This document shows, piece by piece, positions 25,886-35,340 of a stretch of 64,000 nt of DNA (positions within the stretch are counted from its first letter, which is position 1; every line of letters starts with the position of its first letter). The stretch is from Cecembia calidifontis (GTDB taxonomy: Bacteria; Bacteroidota; Bacteroidia; Cytophagales; Cyclobacteriaceae). The notes under the pieces are model-generated. The model did no database searches, was not told where the DNA came from, and worked only from the letters and a program-made list of their open reading frames with translations. The stretch lies in assembly GCF_004216715.1 (NCBI RefSeq), contig NZ_SGXG01000001.1, positions 1,302,001-1,366,000 on the forward strand, written 5' to 3'. The position numbers and the translations under genes are program-made.

Positions 25886-27058
25886 TCAATTCAAAATGGG
25901 ATGTCTCTCAAAGGGTATGTTTCTATCAAAATTATACCGGTAAGTAATCATTTTGCGTGATTGTTTTGCCCCCAGGTTTTTGGATATATTCAGCATCTTA
26001 GGGTTAAAATCTCCCTGCCAATACAATTCCAGCTTTTTATAAGAGCGGGTAGCTTTAATTTCCTTCTCTGCTTCCACAATCATGTAATAATCCAAGCCAG
26101 AGCCTTGAAATTCCGGCACGATACCGAATACCAAACCCACAAAACTTTCATTTTTTCCAAAAGTTTTCCAAAATAAAAACTTCAACTTACCCCACCAGTT
26201 CAGGTTTCCGTCCAGGTGTTTGATAATTTGGTTGATGTCTGGTAGGTTGATCCACATGACCACAGGTTCCTCTTTATGGTATACAAACCAAATCAGTTTT
26301 TCGTCCAGCACTGGGAGCATTGATTTGATCAATTTAACAGCGTGGTTCATGGTAATTTCCTTATTGCCTTCATGCTTGGCCCATGCTTTATTGTATACGG
26401 TAGCTAGGTCTCCTGCGAACTTCTGAAGTTCCTTCTTTTTAAAATGGACTACTTTGAAGTCTGGATTTCCTGCAAATTTTTTATGGCTTTCATAAAATTT
26501 TGGGCTCAGTTGGTGTGCATCCTCCGCTACCCGCATGCTCCAACAAATCTGATTGTAGAATACCTGAAACCCATAATTTTCAAAGAGTTGCTGATAATAG
26601 GGGGGATTAAAATTCATGTTGTATATAGGAGGGTCAAAACCTTCTATTAACAATCCCCACCACTTGTCCCGGTCTCCATAATTGATGGGGCCATCCATGG
26701 CTTGGACCCCTTTGTCCATCAGCCAATCCTTAGCGGTATCGAATAATAGATTAGCGGCATTTTGATCATCGATACAGTCAAAAAAGCCAATTCCTCCTAC
26801 AGGAAACTTATCCCCTTTGTTTTTGTACTTGGGATTGACAAAAGCTGCAATCCTCCCCAGCAATTGGCCTTTTTCATCCCTCATGATCCACCTGGCAAAT
26901 GTTCCAGGTTTAAGTTGCTTGTTCTTTTTTGGGTCAAAAACCTCTAAAACATCCTTGTCAAGGGGTCTTATCCAATTGGGAAAAGGCCGGTTGATTTGTA
27001 CATGTGTACGAATAAAATCCTTTTCATCCCCAGGATTTAATACTTTTTGAATCTTCAT
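25886..27058 (-). CDS. Large GNAT-like protein of unknown substrate
   Basis: A 390-residue soluble protein. The C-terminal half reads like an acyltransferase fold (LIWFVYHKEEPVVMWINLPD, then FGIVPEFQGSGLDYYMIVEA, where the acetyl-CoA loop would be, and LELYWQGDFNPKMLNISKNL). The N-terminal half contains GPINYGDRDKWWGLLIEGFD, a signature of a family often annotated only as hypothetical or GNAT. An N-acyltransferase role is plausible but the substrate is unknown. Confidence 0.65.
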   Translation of the reverse strand: MKIQKVLNPGDEKDFIRTHVQINRPFPNWIRPLDKDVLEVFDPKKNKQLKPGTFARWIMRDEKGQLLGRIAAFVNPKYKNKGDKFPVGGIGFFDCIDDQNAANLLFDTAKDWLMDKGVQAMDGPINYGDRDKWWGLLIEGFDPPIYNMNFNPPYYQQLFENYGFQVFYNQICWSMRVAEDAHQLSPKFYESHKKFAGNPDFKVVHFKKKELQKFAGDLATVYNKAWAKHEGNKEITMNHAVKLIKSMLPVLDEKLIWFVYHKEEPVVMWINLPDINQIIKHLDGNLNWWGKLKFLFWKTFGKNESFVGLVFGIVPEFQGSGLDYYMIVEAEKEIKATRSYKKLELYWQGDFNPKMLNISKNLGAKQSRKMITYRYNFDRNIPFERHPILN

Positions 27059-27097
27059 TATAGGCTGGAAAGCTATAAAGGTACTGAATATGTACTG

Positions 27098-28033
27098 CTA
27101 TTGCTGAAGGAATCTTAGATTTCTCAGAAAACCCGAAAATTTGGCCCGTTTGACGGCAGATTTTGAAAAAACTTTATTAAAGGTCGCTTCCGTTATTTCT
27201 TCCCAATCTTTTCGGTTAAAATTCATCATATCCGGATGAGGGTCAAATTTTGGTTCTTGGTGGGGTTTTGAAAACCTGTTCCATGGACAGACATCCTGAC
27301 AGATATCACAGCCAAATACCCAGTTCTCAAATTTTCCTTTTACATCCTGGGGGATTTCCTCTTTCAGTTCAATGGTAAAATACGATATGCATTTGGAGCC
27401 ATCTACAACGCCCGGTTGGACGATGGCATCTGTAGGACAGGCGTCAATACATCTGGTGCAAGTGCCACAATAGTCTTTGACCATAGGCGGGTCTGCTGTG
27501 ACCTCTAGATCAATGATCAATTCTGCCAGGAAAAAAAAGCTGCCCATTTGCCGGTTGAGCAATAGACTGTTTTTCCCCAGCCACCCAATTCCTGTTTTTT
27601 GGGCCCATTGTCTTTCCATTACTGGGGCAGAATCCACAAAAGCCCTTCCTCCAAATTCGCCGATCTCATCCCTTAGGATTTCCAGAAGTCTTTTGAGTTT
27701 GTCCTTGATCACGTGGTGGTAATCCTGGCCGTAAGCATATTTGGCAATTTTGAAATCCTCCTCCTTTTCAGGAAGCTTTTTTTCAGGAAAGTAATTGTAG
27801 ATTAGGCTGACTACTGTTTTGGCACCATCCACCAATTTGGTCGGATCTAGCCTTTTGTCAAAATGATTGGCCATATAGGCCATTTTTCCATGATAGTTTT
27901 CGTGGAGCCATGCTTCCAGCTTGGGGGCTTCTTCTTCCAGAAATTCTGCTTTGGCAATCCCGCAAAAATCAAAGCCCAAGCTTTTGGCTTGGGTTTTAAT
28001 TATTTGTGCATATAGATCCGTCGTATTTCTCAT
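27098..28033 (-). CDS. queG: Epoxyqueuosine reductase
   Basis: A 311-residue cobalamin- and Fe-S-dependent enzyme of the last step of queuosine synthesis. Two [4Fe-4S] motifs are seen: CGTCTRCIDACPTDA and GCDICQDVCPWN, with CISYFTIE between them. The N-terminal part includes PVMERQWAQKTGIGWLGKNS, a QueG signature. It reduces epoxyqueuosine in tRNA to queuosine. The next upstream gene, ruvB, ends 14 bases before it. Confidence 0.94.
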   Translation of the reverse strand: MRNTTDLYAQIIKTQAKSLGFDFCGIAKAEFLEEEAPKLEAWLHENYHGKMAYMANHFDKRLDPTKLVDGAKTVVSLIYNYFPEKKLPEKEEDFKIAKYAYGQDYHHVIKDKLKRLLEILRDEIGEFGGRAFVDSAPVMERQWAQKTGIGWLGKNSLLLNRQMGSFFFLAELIIDLEVTADPPMVKDYCGTCTRCIDACPTDAIVQPGVVDGSKCISYFTIELKEEIPQDVKGKFENWVFGCDICQDVCPWNRFSKPHQEPKFDPHPDMMNFNRKDWEEITEATFNKVFSKSAVKRAKFSGFLRNLRFLQQ

Positions 28034-28047
28034 GGAATTGTCTTCAC

Positions 28048-29082
28048 TTATTCAAAGAGGTTACCCATTCCGCCCCCGTAGTTGGGTTTAATTTTCAGGT
28101 GCTTGTATGCCAGTTCGGTGGCAATACGTCCCCTGGAGGTTCTTTTGATATAGCCTTCCTGGATCAAAAAAGGTTCATATACTTCTTCGATCGTCTCTGC
28201 CTCTTCCCCACAGGCCGTGGCTATAGTGCCTAGGCCCACAGGACCGCCCCGGAATTTGTCGATTATTGTCAGTAGAATCCTGTTGTCCATTTCATCCAAG
28301 CCATTTTCATCCACATCCAAAGCATCCAATGCCATTTTGGAAATTTCCAAAGTAATGCGTCCATTTCCTTTCACCTGGGCAAAATCCCTTGTTCTACGGA
28401 GTAGCATGTTGGCAATCCTCGGAGTTCCCCGGCTTCTTCTTGCAATTTCATTGGCCGCCACTTCATCTATTGGGGTCTGAAGGATATTGGCAGAGCGGGA
28501 AACGATATCTGTTAACAACTTGGCGTCATAATATTCCAACCTGGAATTGATACCGAACCTTGCCCGTAGGGGAGAGGTCAAAAGTCCTGAGCGCGTGGTG
28601 GCCCCGATCAGTGTAAATGGATTCAGGGAGATCTGTACCGAACGCGCGTTAGGGCCAGAATCCAACATGATATCGATCCGGAAATCTTCCATGGCAGAAT
28701 ACAGGTATTCTTCCACGATAGGGTTGAGACGGTGGATTTCATCTATAAAAAGCACATCTCCCTCCTCAAGATTCGTCAATAATCCGGCGAGGTCAGATGG
28801 TTTGTCCAAAACAGGACCTGAAGTGATTTTGATGCCCGCCTCCAATTCATTGGCAATGATATGGCTGAGGGTGGTTTTCCCAAGTCCCGGAGGTCCATGT
28901 AAAAGCACATGATCCAATGGCTCTTTTCTTTTTTTTGCGGCGAGGACAAATATTTTGAGGTTTTCCACGATCTTAAACTGACCGGTAAAATCCTCAAAAC
29001 TTAATGGCCTTAGCGCTTTTTCTATTTCCCTGTCCGAGGAATTCAAATTGTCCTTTTCCCCACTCAAATAATCTTCTCTCAT
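28048..29082 (-). CDS. ruvB: Holliday junction branch-migration ATPase RuvB
   Basis: A 344-residue AAA+ protein. Walker A is GPPGLGKTTLSHIIA, Walker B VLFIDEIHRLNP, sensor 1 IGATTRSGLL with the arginine finger LRARFG, and the C-terminal winged helix ends GRIATELAYKHL. It drives branch migration with RuvA. ruvA and ruvC are not adjacent. Confidence 0.97.
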   Translation of the reverse strand: MREDYLSGEKDNLNSSDREIEKALRPLSFEDFTGQFKIVENLKIFVLAAKKRKEPLDHVLLHGPPGLGKTTLSHIIANELEAGIKITSGPVLDKPSDLAGLLTNLEEGDVLFIDEIHRLNPIVEEYLYSAMEDFRIDIMLDSGPNARSVQISLNPFTLIGATTRSGLLTSPLRARFGINSRLEYYDAKLLTDIVSRSANILQTPIDEVAANEIARRSRGTPRIANMLLRRTRDFAQVKGNGRITLEISKMALDALDVDENGLDEMDNRILLTIIDKFRGGPVGLGTIATACGEEAETIEEVYEPFLIQEGYIKRTSRGRIATELAYKHLKIKPNYGGGMGNLFE

Positions 29083-29238
29083 AGCTTCGGTTTCAGCATC
29101 TACAAAGATAGGAATTTAGCCCAAGGCTGAAAGCAGGAAATTGCATCCTAATTTTGTGCAATTTTGTTGCAAAAATTGGGATACTTTGGAACTTTCTTTG
29201 GAAAATATGGCTTAACTTTGCGAAAAATTGCAGTTATC

Positions 29239-30300
29239 ATGTCCAGTAACGCCAATAAAAATATAATTTATTCAATTGTACTGTTGTTGTTGGTAGCCAT
29301 AGTCTACTTCTACCGGCAGAGTACATCCACCACTCCACAGGAAAATATTCAGACCGAGCGTTCAAAGGTGGTTTTTTCGGGAAAAACGATGGGCACTTCC
29401 TACAGGGTAGTTTATCTGGATGAAAGCGGAAGGGATTTTCAGTCCAGTATAGATTCGCTTTTGCTAGTTTTCAATCAGTCTTTGTCCACTTATATTCCTG
29501 ATTCAGAAATCAGCCGATTTAATCAAGGCGATTCTTTGGTCTATGAATCTCCTTTCTTTTATCCGGTTTTGAAGTCAAGCAAAGAAATCTTTGAACTTAC
29601 GGAGGGGGCATTTGATCCTACTGTAGGACCTTTGGTCAATCTATGGGGTTTTGGGCCCGGAGGGCCACAATTGAAAGACAGTGTCAATATTGATCAGCTG
29701 GTTAAATTGATCAGCTTCAAGAATATCGTATTTGATGAAACCTCTGTGAAAAAGCTGTTACCGGGTATCAAATTGGATTTCAGTGCCAATGCCAAGGGTT
29801 ATGGTGTAGATGTGATAGCGGATTTTCTTCATTCCAAGGGTATAGAAAATTATTTGGTAGAAATTGGTGGAGAGTTGGTAGCCAAAGGTGTCAATGAAAA
29901 AGGCGAAATCTGGAAAGTAGGAGTTTCCAGACCGGAAGAGCAGGGCAGTGCTGATCAGCTTTACAGTATCATTGCTTTGGATAACAGGGCCATGGCTACT
30001 TCAGGGAATTACCGCAACTACTATGAAGTGGATGGATTGAAAGTTTCCCATACCATAGATCCGGCTACGGGTAGGCCTGTGAGACATGGTTTGCTCAGCG
30101 CTACCGTGGTAGCAGGGGATTGTATGACAGCAGATGCATTGGCCACTGCTTTGATGGTAATGGGAACTGAAAAGGCCATTCAGTTGCAACAAAAACAGGG
30201 AAATTTTGAAATATTCCTAATTTATAATGATGGAGAAGGGAACATGAAGTCCTATGCCAGCGAAGGCATCAAGCCTTATCTGTCCTTTCCTGTAGAATAG
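29239..30300 (+). CDS. apbE: FAD:protein FMN transferase
   Basis: Start at the Met preceding a membrane anchor (NIIYSIVLLLLVAIVYFYRQ); the frame is open 25 codons further upstream. The 353-residue product contains the ApbE signatures GKTMGTSYRVVYLD, FDPTVGPLVNLWGFGP, SANAKGYGVDVIADFL, EIGGELVAKG and HTIDPATGRP, with DCMTADALATALMVMG near the Mg site. ApbE attaches FMN covalently to threonine in proteins such as NqrB, NqrC or RnfG in the periplasm. No Nqr or Rnf genes are seen here. It diverges from ruvB. Confidence 0.93.
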   Translation: MSSNANKNIIYSIVLLLLVAIVYFYRQSTSTTPQENIQTERSKVVFSGKTMGTSYRVVYLDESGRDFQSSIDSLLLVFNQSLSTYIPDSEISRFNQGDSLVYESPFFYPVLKSSKEIFELTEGAFDPTVGPLVNLWGFGPGGPQLKDSVNIDQLVKLISFKNIVFDETSVKKLLPGIKLDFSANAKGYGVDVIADFLHSKGIENYLVEIGGELVAKGVNEKGEIWKVGVSRPEEQGSADQLYSIIALDNRAMATSGNYRNYYEVDGLKVSHTIDPATGRPVRHGLLSATVVAGDCMTADALATALMVMGTEKAIQLQQKQGNFEIFLIYNDGEGNMKSYASEGIKPYLSFPVE

Positions 30301-30324
30301 ATCAATTAAAGAAAACCAAGCGTC

Positions 30325-31101
30325 ATGCTCCTAAATTTTATACTCTTATTTTCCACCGCACTTCTGGCGGGTGGTTTGGCTTATTTTATTCCAAGTTGGG
30401 AAGAAAGGTATTTTAAATTGGTTTTGGTATTTGCAGGATCTTATTTGTTTGCCATTACGGTATTGCATATCCTACCTGAACTTTTTACGGAATCTGCCAA
30501 TCCGGCCGGAATGGGACTTTATATTCTCTTAGGTTTCTTCATCCAGCAAATTTTGGCACTGCTTTCTACGGGTGTGGAACATGGACATATCCATCACCCA
30601 AGCCACCATCATGCCTCTGAAATTGGGGTTTGGACCATAATGATAGGATTATTTATGCATGCCTTTTTGGAAGGTACCTTGCTTGGTAATGAAGGTGTAC
30701 TTGCTGCCCATGTTCATGACCATGCCGGTCATGAGCACCACCACCATCATCATGGCAGTAATAATTTGCTCTTTGGTATTTTATTGCACAAAGGACCTGA
30801 GGCCTTTGCTTTGGTGGCCGTTTTGATGAGTGTCATGAAGAAGCGCTGGATATTTCTATTGCTGACAGTTTTTGCTTTGGCCTCGCCATTGGGGATGTTG
30901 TTAAGCAATTATCTGTATGAAAGTAAACTTTTGGGGGGTGAGACATTGAACATATTCTATGGCCTGGTCGCTGGAGGGTTTTTACATATTTCCACTACTA
31001 TATTTTTTGAGAGTAGCCCGGATCACCGGTTTTATCTCAATAAGGTTTTGGTAAGTATGCTTGCATTTGGATTGGCCATTTCGTTAGAAATGTTACTCTA
31101 A
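30325..31101 (+). CDS. ZIP-family metal transporter
   Basis: A 258-residue inner-membrane protein with eight hydrophobic segments. Between helices 3 and 4 are histidine-rich loops (HGHIHHPSHHHA, then HVHDHAGHEHHHHHH), and LFMHAFLEGTLLG and ILLHKGPEAFALVAVL carry the metal-binding His and Glu of the ZIP fold. Substrates are probably Zn2+, Fe2+ or related divalent cations. It follows apbE by 24 bases in the same direction and may share its transcript. Confidence 0.9.
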   Translation: MLLNFILLFSTALLAGGLAYFIPSWEERYFKLVLVFAGSYLFAITVLHILPELFTESANPAGMGLYILLGFFIQQILALLSTGVEHGHIHHPSHHHASEIGVWTIMIGLFMHAFLEGTLLGNEGVLAAHVHDHAGHEHHHHHHGSNNLLFGILLHKGPEAFALVAVLMSVMKKRWIFLLLTVFALASPLGMLLSNYLYESKLLGGETLNIFYGLVAGGFLHISTTIFFESSPDHRFYLNKVLVSMLAFGLAISLEMLL

Positions 31102-31234
31102 GATTTTATACGTCCAGATTTTGGGTAAAGCATAATTTTATACTGTTTGGTTTTTCAAAATACACAGAAAAACCATATATTGGTAAAATATTATACTTTC
31201 GCTAAATTGATATATCAAACCCGGAATCAAAGCA

Positions 31235-31657
31235 ATGGAAAAGCCTGTTTGTCCTAAATGCGGTCATGGAAAAGTGGTAAAAAGCGGCGTAATAGGAGGA
31301 AGGCAACGGTTTAAATGTAAAAAATGCAGTTATCACTTTACGGTCAATAAGCTGGGTAAATCCATAGACAAATACTATGTGGTAAAGGCATTGCAGCTCT
31401 ATATCGAAGGAATTTCATATCGTGAAATCGAAAGAATATTGGGTGTAAGCCATGTCTCTGTGATGAACTGGGTCAAGCAGTACAAAATCAAAGCCCCAGA
31501 GAACTATGAGTACCGGCCAACATATAAAGTCCTTAATCACACAGAATTGGTCAAATATATGGCCCAAAAGGAAAACCTGACAGACACCGGCATGCTGATC
31601 ACGGAACTGGGAGACAAGTTCATGATCATCAAATGGGAAAGGTTCAAAAACCGGTGA
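31235..31657 (+). CDS. Zinc-ribbon/helix-turn-helix protein related to the IS1 InsA N-terminal part, probably domesticated
   Basis: A 140-residue protein. Residues 6-30 form a zinc ribbon (CPKCGHGKVVKSG, then CKKCSYHF), and residues 48-75 a helix-turn-helix (ALQLYIEGISYREIERILGV, then SHVSVMNWV). This arrangement is that of InsA of IS1 and related transposases. However, no InsB or DDE catalytic domain follows, no terminal repeats flank it, and about 60 C-terminal residues (ENLTDTGMLITELGDKFMII) are unlike transposases. It stands at the head of the acetate island in the same direction, so a regulatory role is plausible but not shown. Confidence 0.75.
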   Translation: MEKPVCPKCGHGKVVKSGVIGGRQRFKCKKCSYHFTVNKLGKSIDKYYVVKALQLYIEGISYREIERILGVSHVSVMNWVKQYKIKAPENYEYRPTYKVLNHTELVKYMAQKENLTDTGMLITELGDKFMIIKWERFKNR

Positions 31658-31799
31658 AACCAAATAAAATTTTTTTGCTATAATTACTTAACGGATATAT
31701 ATCACTGATTTTTCTTTATTCCGCCAAGTTCCCAATTTAGATTTCACTTGTTGTTCGGGCCCGACTTCAAAAAGTCAAAAACAACAAACCCAAAAACCA

Positions 31800-33245
31800 A
31801 TGAAATCTACTTTGAAATGGATAGGTAACTCCTTACTGGCTCTTGCATTTTGCTTTCCGGCTTTTGGGCAGGATACCCTTTCATTCTACAAATCTGCAAA
31901 AGATGACATGTTTGTAGACCATTCCTATAAGCCATTAACCCTAAAATTGTCTGATGACGGAAATAAATATATCCGTTTTTTGATCTGGAATCAGTTTTGG
32001 GTAAGGGGAACCGAAAATAACCCAGGGACTTTAGGGATAGATGGTCAACCAAAAAATCACTCCTTTGATATTGGTCTCAGGAGGGCAAGGTTTCTGGCTT
32101 ATGCCCAGGTATCTCCCAGGTTTTTGATTTTGTCCCATTGGGGGATCAATAACCAAACTTTTACCAATGGAGGTGCCCCGGGAGGTGGAATGACCGGAAA
32201 TCCCGGAAATCTTCCTGTGATCGTCGATCCGGAAACAGGGACAGGGTCTGCCAATGCGCTTTCCGCCAAGAAACCGCAGATTTTTTTCCACGATATTTGG
32301 ACAGAGTTTAAAATTATAGAGGAGTTGTACATAGGGGCAGGGCTGCATTATTGGAACGGAATTTCCAGGATGAGCAGTCATAGTACCTTGAACTTTATGG
32401 CCATTGATGCGCCGATTTTCAACTGGCCACTGATTGAACTTACGGATCAATTTGCAAGGCAATATGGTATCTATGCTAAAGGACAGGCTGCCAAATGGGA
32501 TTACCGACTGGCCCTGAACAAGCCTTTCTCAGTGGGCAGTGGGGGTAGATTTGATGAAGATCGGCAAGTTCCGATAGCAGCCAACGTTGTCAATGACAAC
32601 TGGGCCACGCAAGGATACATTGCCTATCAATTTCTGGAAAAAGAAAACAACAAGCTCCCGTTTTTTGTGGGCTCCTATCTGGGTACAAAAAAGGTCTTCA
32701 ATATAGGAGGGGGCTGGCACCACCATGCAGGCGCTACCATGTCAAGAACTGCCGACGGGTCAGCACAATACCATGACATCAAACTTTTTGGTTTGGATAC
32801 CTTCTTGGATGTACCCCTTAATCCGGCCAATGGAACGGCCATTACTTCCTATTCCGTCTTTTACAAATATGATTTTGGGCCCAATTATATGAGGAATATT
32901 GGGATCATGAATGTTGGTTTTGGCCAGGGAAGTACCCAAAATGGACCAGGGAATGCCCAGCCCACTATAGGAACAGGGAGTATCTTTTACTCCCAGACCG
33001 GGTTTTTGTTGCCCAAAAGCATTTTGGAAGATCATGGCAGAATCCAGCCTTTTGGGGCCTTTACCTACAAAAACTTTGAGCTGTTTGATGCCAGCTCCTG
33101 GCAATATGACCTAGGGGTCAACTATTACATGAATGGGCATCAGGCTAAAGTCACGCTTCAGTACAGCAATAGACCCCTTTTTGAAAATTACCGAAAAAGC
33201 GGCTCAGCCGGTGAATTCATCCTTCAAACTCATATCTTCTTATAA
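31800..33245 (+). CDS. Outer membrane porin of the acetate island
   Basis: A 481-residue protein with a signal peptide (MKSTLKWIGNSLLALAFCFP, cleaved near FGQ) and an alternating beta-barrel pattern (FDIGLRRARFLAYAQVSPRF, ending in the aromatic-type terminus EFILQTHIFL). It resembles trimeric porins of the Bacteroidota. It is followed after 21 bases by the DUF4212-symporter pair, so it probably supplies the outer-membrane passage for the same small carboxylate. The substrate is inferred from the neighbours. Confidence 0.75.
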   Translation: MKSTLKWIGNSLLALAFCFPAFGQDTLSFYKSAKDDMFVDHSYKPLTLKLSDDGNKYIRFLIWNQFWVRGTENNPGTLGIDGQPKNHSFDIGLRRARFLAYAQVSPRFLILSHWGINNQTFTNGGAPGGGMTGNPGNLPVIVDPETGTGSANALSAKKPQIFFHDIWTEFKIIEELYIGAGLHYWNGISRMSSHSTLNFMAIDAPIFNWPLIELTDQFARQYGIYAKGQAAKWDYRLALNKPFSVGSGGRFDEDRQVPIAANVVNDNWATQGYIAYQFLEKENNKLPFFVGSYLGTKKVFNIGGGWHHHAGATMSRTADGSAQYHDIKLFGLDTFLDVPLNPANGTAITSYSVFYKYDFGPNYMRNIGIMNVGFGQGSTQNGPGNAQPTIGTGSIFYSQTGFLLPKSILEDHGRIQPFGAFTYKNFELFDASSWQYDLGVNYYMNGHQAKVTLQYSNRPLFENYRKSGSAGEFILQTHIFL

Positions 33246-33266
33246 AAAAATTAAACCCGAAATACT

Positions 33267-33530
33267 ATGTCAGAAACAAAACTCAAAATGAAAGCCTATT
33301 GGAAAAAGAACCTCAAGACGCTTCTTTTTCTCTTGGCCATATGGTTCCTGGTATCCTTTGGATTTGGAATCCTCCTAGTAGAACCCCTCAACACCATTCA
33401 GTTCGGCGGTTTCAAACTGGGCTTTTGGTTTGCCCAGCAAGGATCTATTTACACATTCGTTGTCCTCATTTTTGTTTATGTGTACCGCATGAACCAATTG
33501 GACAAGGAGTTTGACGTCAATGAAGAATAA
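33267..33530 (+). CDS. DUF4212 small subunit of sodium:solute symporter
   Basis: An 87-residue protein with two membrane helices (NLKTLLFLLAIWFLVSFGFG and KLGFWFAQQGSIYTFVVLIF), as expected for DUF4212 subunits that accompany SSS symporters of the ActP/VC_2705 type. It lies 20 bases before the symporter gene. It is probably needed for assembly or activity of the large subunit. Confidence 0.92.
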   Translation: MSETKLKMKAYWKKNLKTLLFLLAIWFLVSFGFGILLVEPLNTIQFGGFKLGFWFAQQGSIYTFVVLIFVYVYRMNQLDKEFDVNEE

Positions 33531-33550
33531 CATTTAATCCCCAATCAATT

Positions 33551-35236
33551 ATGGATATTTTAACCTGGACATATATACTTGTTGGAGCTTCTTTTGCTCT
33601 TTATATCGGAATCGCTATTTACACCCGGGCAGGTTCCACCAAAGAATTTTATACCGCGGGTGGGGGAGTATCCCCTTTGGCCAATGGCATGGCTACCGCT
33701 GCAGATTGGATGTCAGCGGCATCTTTTATTTCCATGGCGGGAATCATAGCCTTTGCAGGTTATGATGGTTCGGTTTACCTGATGGGCTGGACAGGCGGTT
33801 ATGTTTTGCTTGCCTTATTATTGGCACCTTATCTCCGCAAATTTGGAAAGTTTACCGTGCCGGATTTTGTGGGTGATCGGTACTATTCCAATAAAGCCCG
33901 GGTAGTAGCGGTCATCTGTGCCCTGTTTATATCATTTACCTATGTAGCCGGTCAAATGAGAGGAGTAGGCATCGTTTTTTCCCGATACCTGGAAGTGGAT
34001 ATCAATACAGGGGTGATCATCGGTATGTGCATCGTATTCTTCTATGCAGTGTTAGGAGGTATGAAGGGCATTACTTACACCCAAGTTGCCCAATATTGTG
34101 TACTGATCTTTGCTTACATGGTCCCTGCGATTTTCATTTCCATGCAATTGACGGGAAATCCGATTCCTCAATTGGGTTTGGGAGGTACAGTAGCAGACGG
34201 AACACACTTGCTTGAAAAGCTGGATGGTGTCCTCTCTGAATTAGGATTTGCAGAATATACCTCAGGCCGTAAAGGTATGGCGGATATTTTTGCCATTACC
34301 TTGGCTTTGATGGTGGGCACGGCTGGATTGCCACATGTGATTGTCAGGTTTTTTACGGTACCCAGGGTAAAAGATGCACGTCTTTCCGCTGGTTATGCGC
34401 TGATTTTCATTGCCATCCTGTATACCACTGCTCCTGCTGTAGCTGCTTTTGGGATTTATAATGCCATCGATACTGTGGCTGACAAGCCGGTGAGCAATTT
34501 GCCTGAATGGGTAGGCAACTGGCAAAAAACCAACCTGATCAGCATTGATGACAAAAACGGTGATGGTATCGTCCAATATACTCCGGTAGCTGAAACCAAT
34601 GAACTGAAAATTGACAGGGATATCATGGTATTGGCCAGCCCTGAAATTGCCAAATTGCCCAACTGGGTAGTGGGTCTGGTAGCGGCCGGTGGTATGGCGG
34701 CAGCCTTATCCACTGCAGCAGGCTTGCTTTTGGTGATTTCCACTTCTGTATCCAGGGACCTGTTCAGGACATTTAAGCCGGATATGACGGAAAAAAGGGA
34801 ATTATTGATTGCAAGAATTTCCGCGGCGGGTGCTGTGATCCTTGCTGGTTATTTTGGTGTAAACCCTCCAGGTTTTGTGGCTGAGGTGGTTGCCTTTGCT
34901 TTTGGATTGGCAGCTGCATCCTTCTTCCCGGTGATCATCATGGGCATTTTCTCCAGTAGAATCAATAAAGAAGGAGCCATAGCCGGCATGGTTTCAGGGT
35001 TGGTATTTACCATGCTATACATTGTCTTCTTCAAATTCTGGAATCCTGAAATGAATAATGCGGACCATTGGTGGTTTGGTATCTCTCCGGAAGGGATTGG
35101 TTCAGTAGGTATGCTGGTGAATTTTGTGGTATGTTTTGTGGTATCCAAACTTACCCCTGCACCTCCTCAGGATGTTCAGGATATGATTCAGGAGATAAGA
35201 ATCCCAAGAGGAGCAGGCAAAGCACATGCACACTAA
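33551..35236 (+). CDS. Sodium:solute symporter, acetate-type (ActP-like)
   Basis: A 561-residue transporter with 13 predicted helices of the SSS/SLC5 family. FYTAGGGVSPLANGMATAAD near the N-terminus and GTAGLPHVIVRFFTVPRV in the middle are the ActP signatures, and MAAALSTAAGLLLVISTSVS carries the Na2-site serine region. A periplasmic insert (TNLISIDDKNGDGIVQYTPV) is typical of the group paired with DUF4212. Acetate or a similar short carboxylate is the likely cargo, given acsA downstream. Confidence 0.9.
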   Translation: MDILTWTYILVGASFALYIGIAIYTRAGSTKEFYTAGGGVSPLANGMATAADWMSAASFISMAGIIAFAGYDGSVYLMGWTGGYVLLALLLAPYLRKFGKFTVPDFVGDRYYSNKARVVAVICALFISFTYVAGQMRGVGIVFSRYLEVDINTGVIIGMCIVFFYAVLGGMKGITYTQVAQYCVLIFAYMVPAIFISMQLTGNPIPQLGLGGTVADGTHLLEKLDGVLSELGFAEYTSGRKGMADIFAITLALMVGTAGLPHVIVRFFTVPRVKDARLSAGYALIFIAILYTTAPAVAAFGIYNAIDTVADKPVSNLPEWVGNWQKTNLISIDDKNGDGIVQYTPVAETNELKIDRDIMVLASPEIAKLPNWVVGLVAAGGMAAALSTAAGLLLVISTSVSRDLFRTFKPDMTEKRELLIARISAAGAVILAGYFGVNPPGFVAEVVAFAFGLAAASFFPVIIMGIFSSRINKEGAIAGMVSGLVFTMLYIVFFKFWNPEMNNADHWWFGISPEGIGSVGMLVNFVVCFVVSKLTPAPPQDVQDMIQEIRIPRGAGKAHAH

Positions 35237-35340
35237 ATAAAATAAACGTAAGGGATGAGGTACTCCGACAAATTCAATTGTCGGGGTTTCCTTTTTTCCA
35301 AAGCTCAAAAGCCTTAATTTATTGTTCAAAAGCTGCAAAA

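Noticed and set aside
31235..31657. Active IS1-type insertion sequence
   Set aside because: No catalytic InsB-like frame, terminal inverted repeats or target duplication is seen around it.
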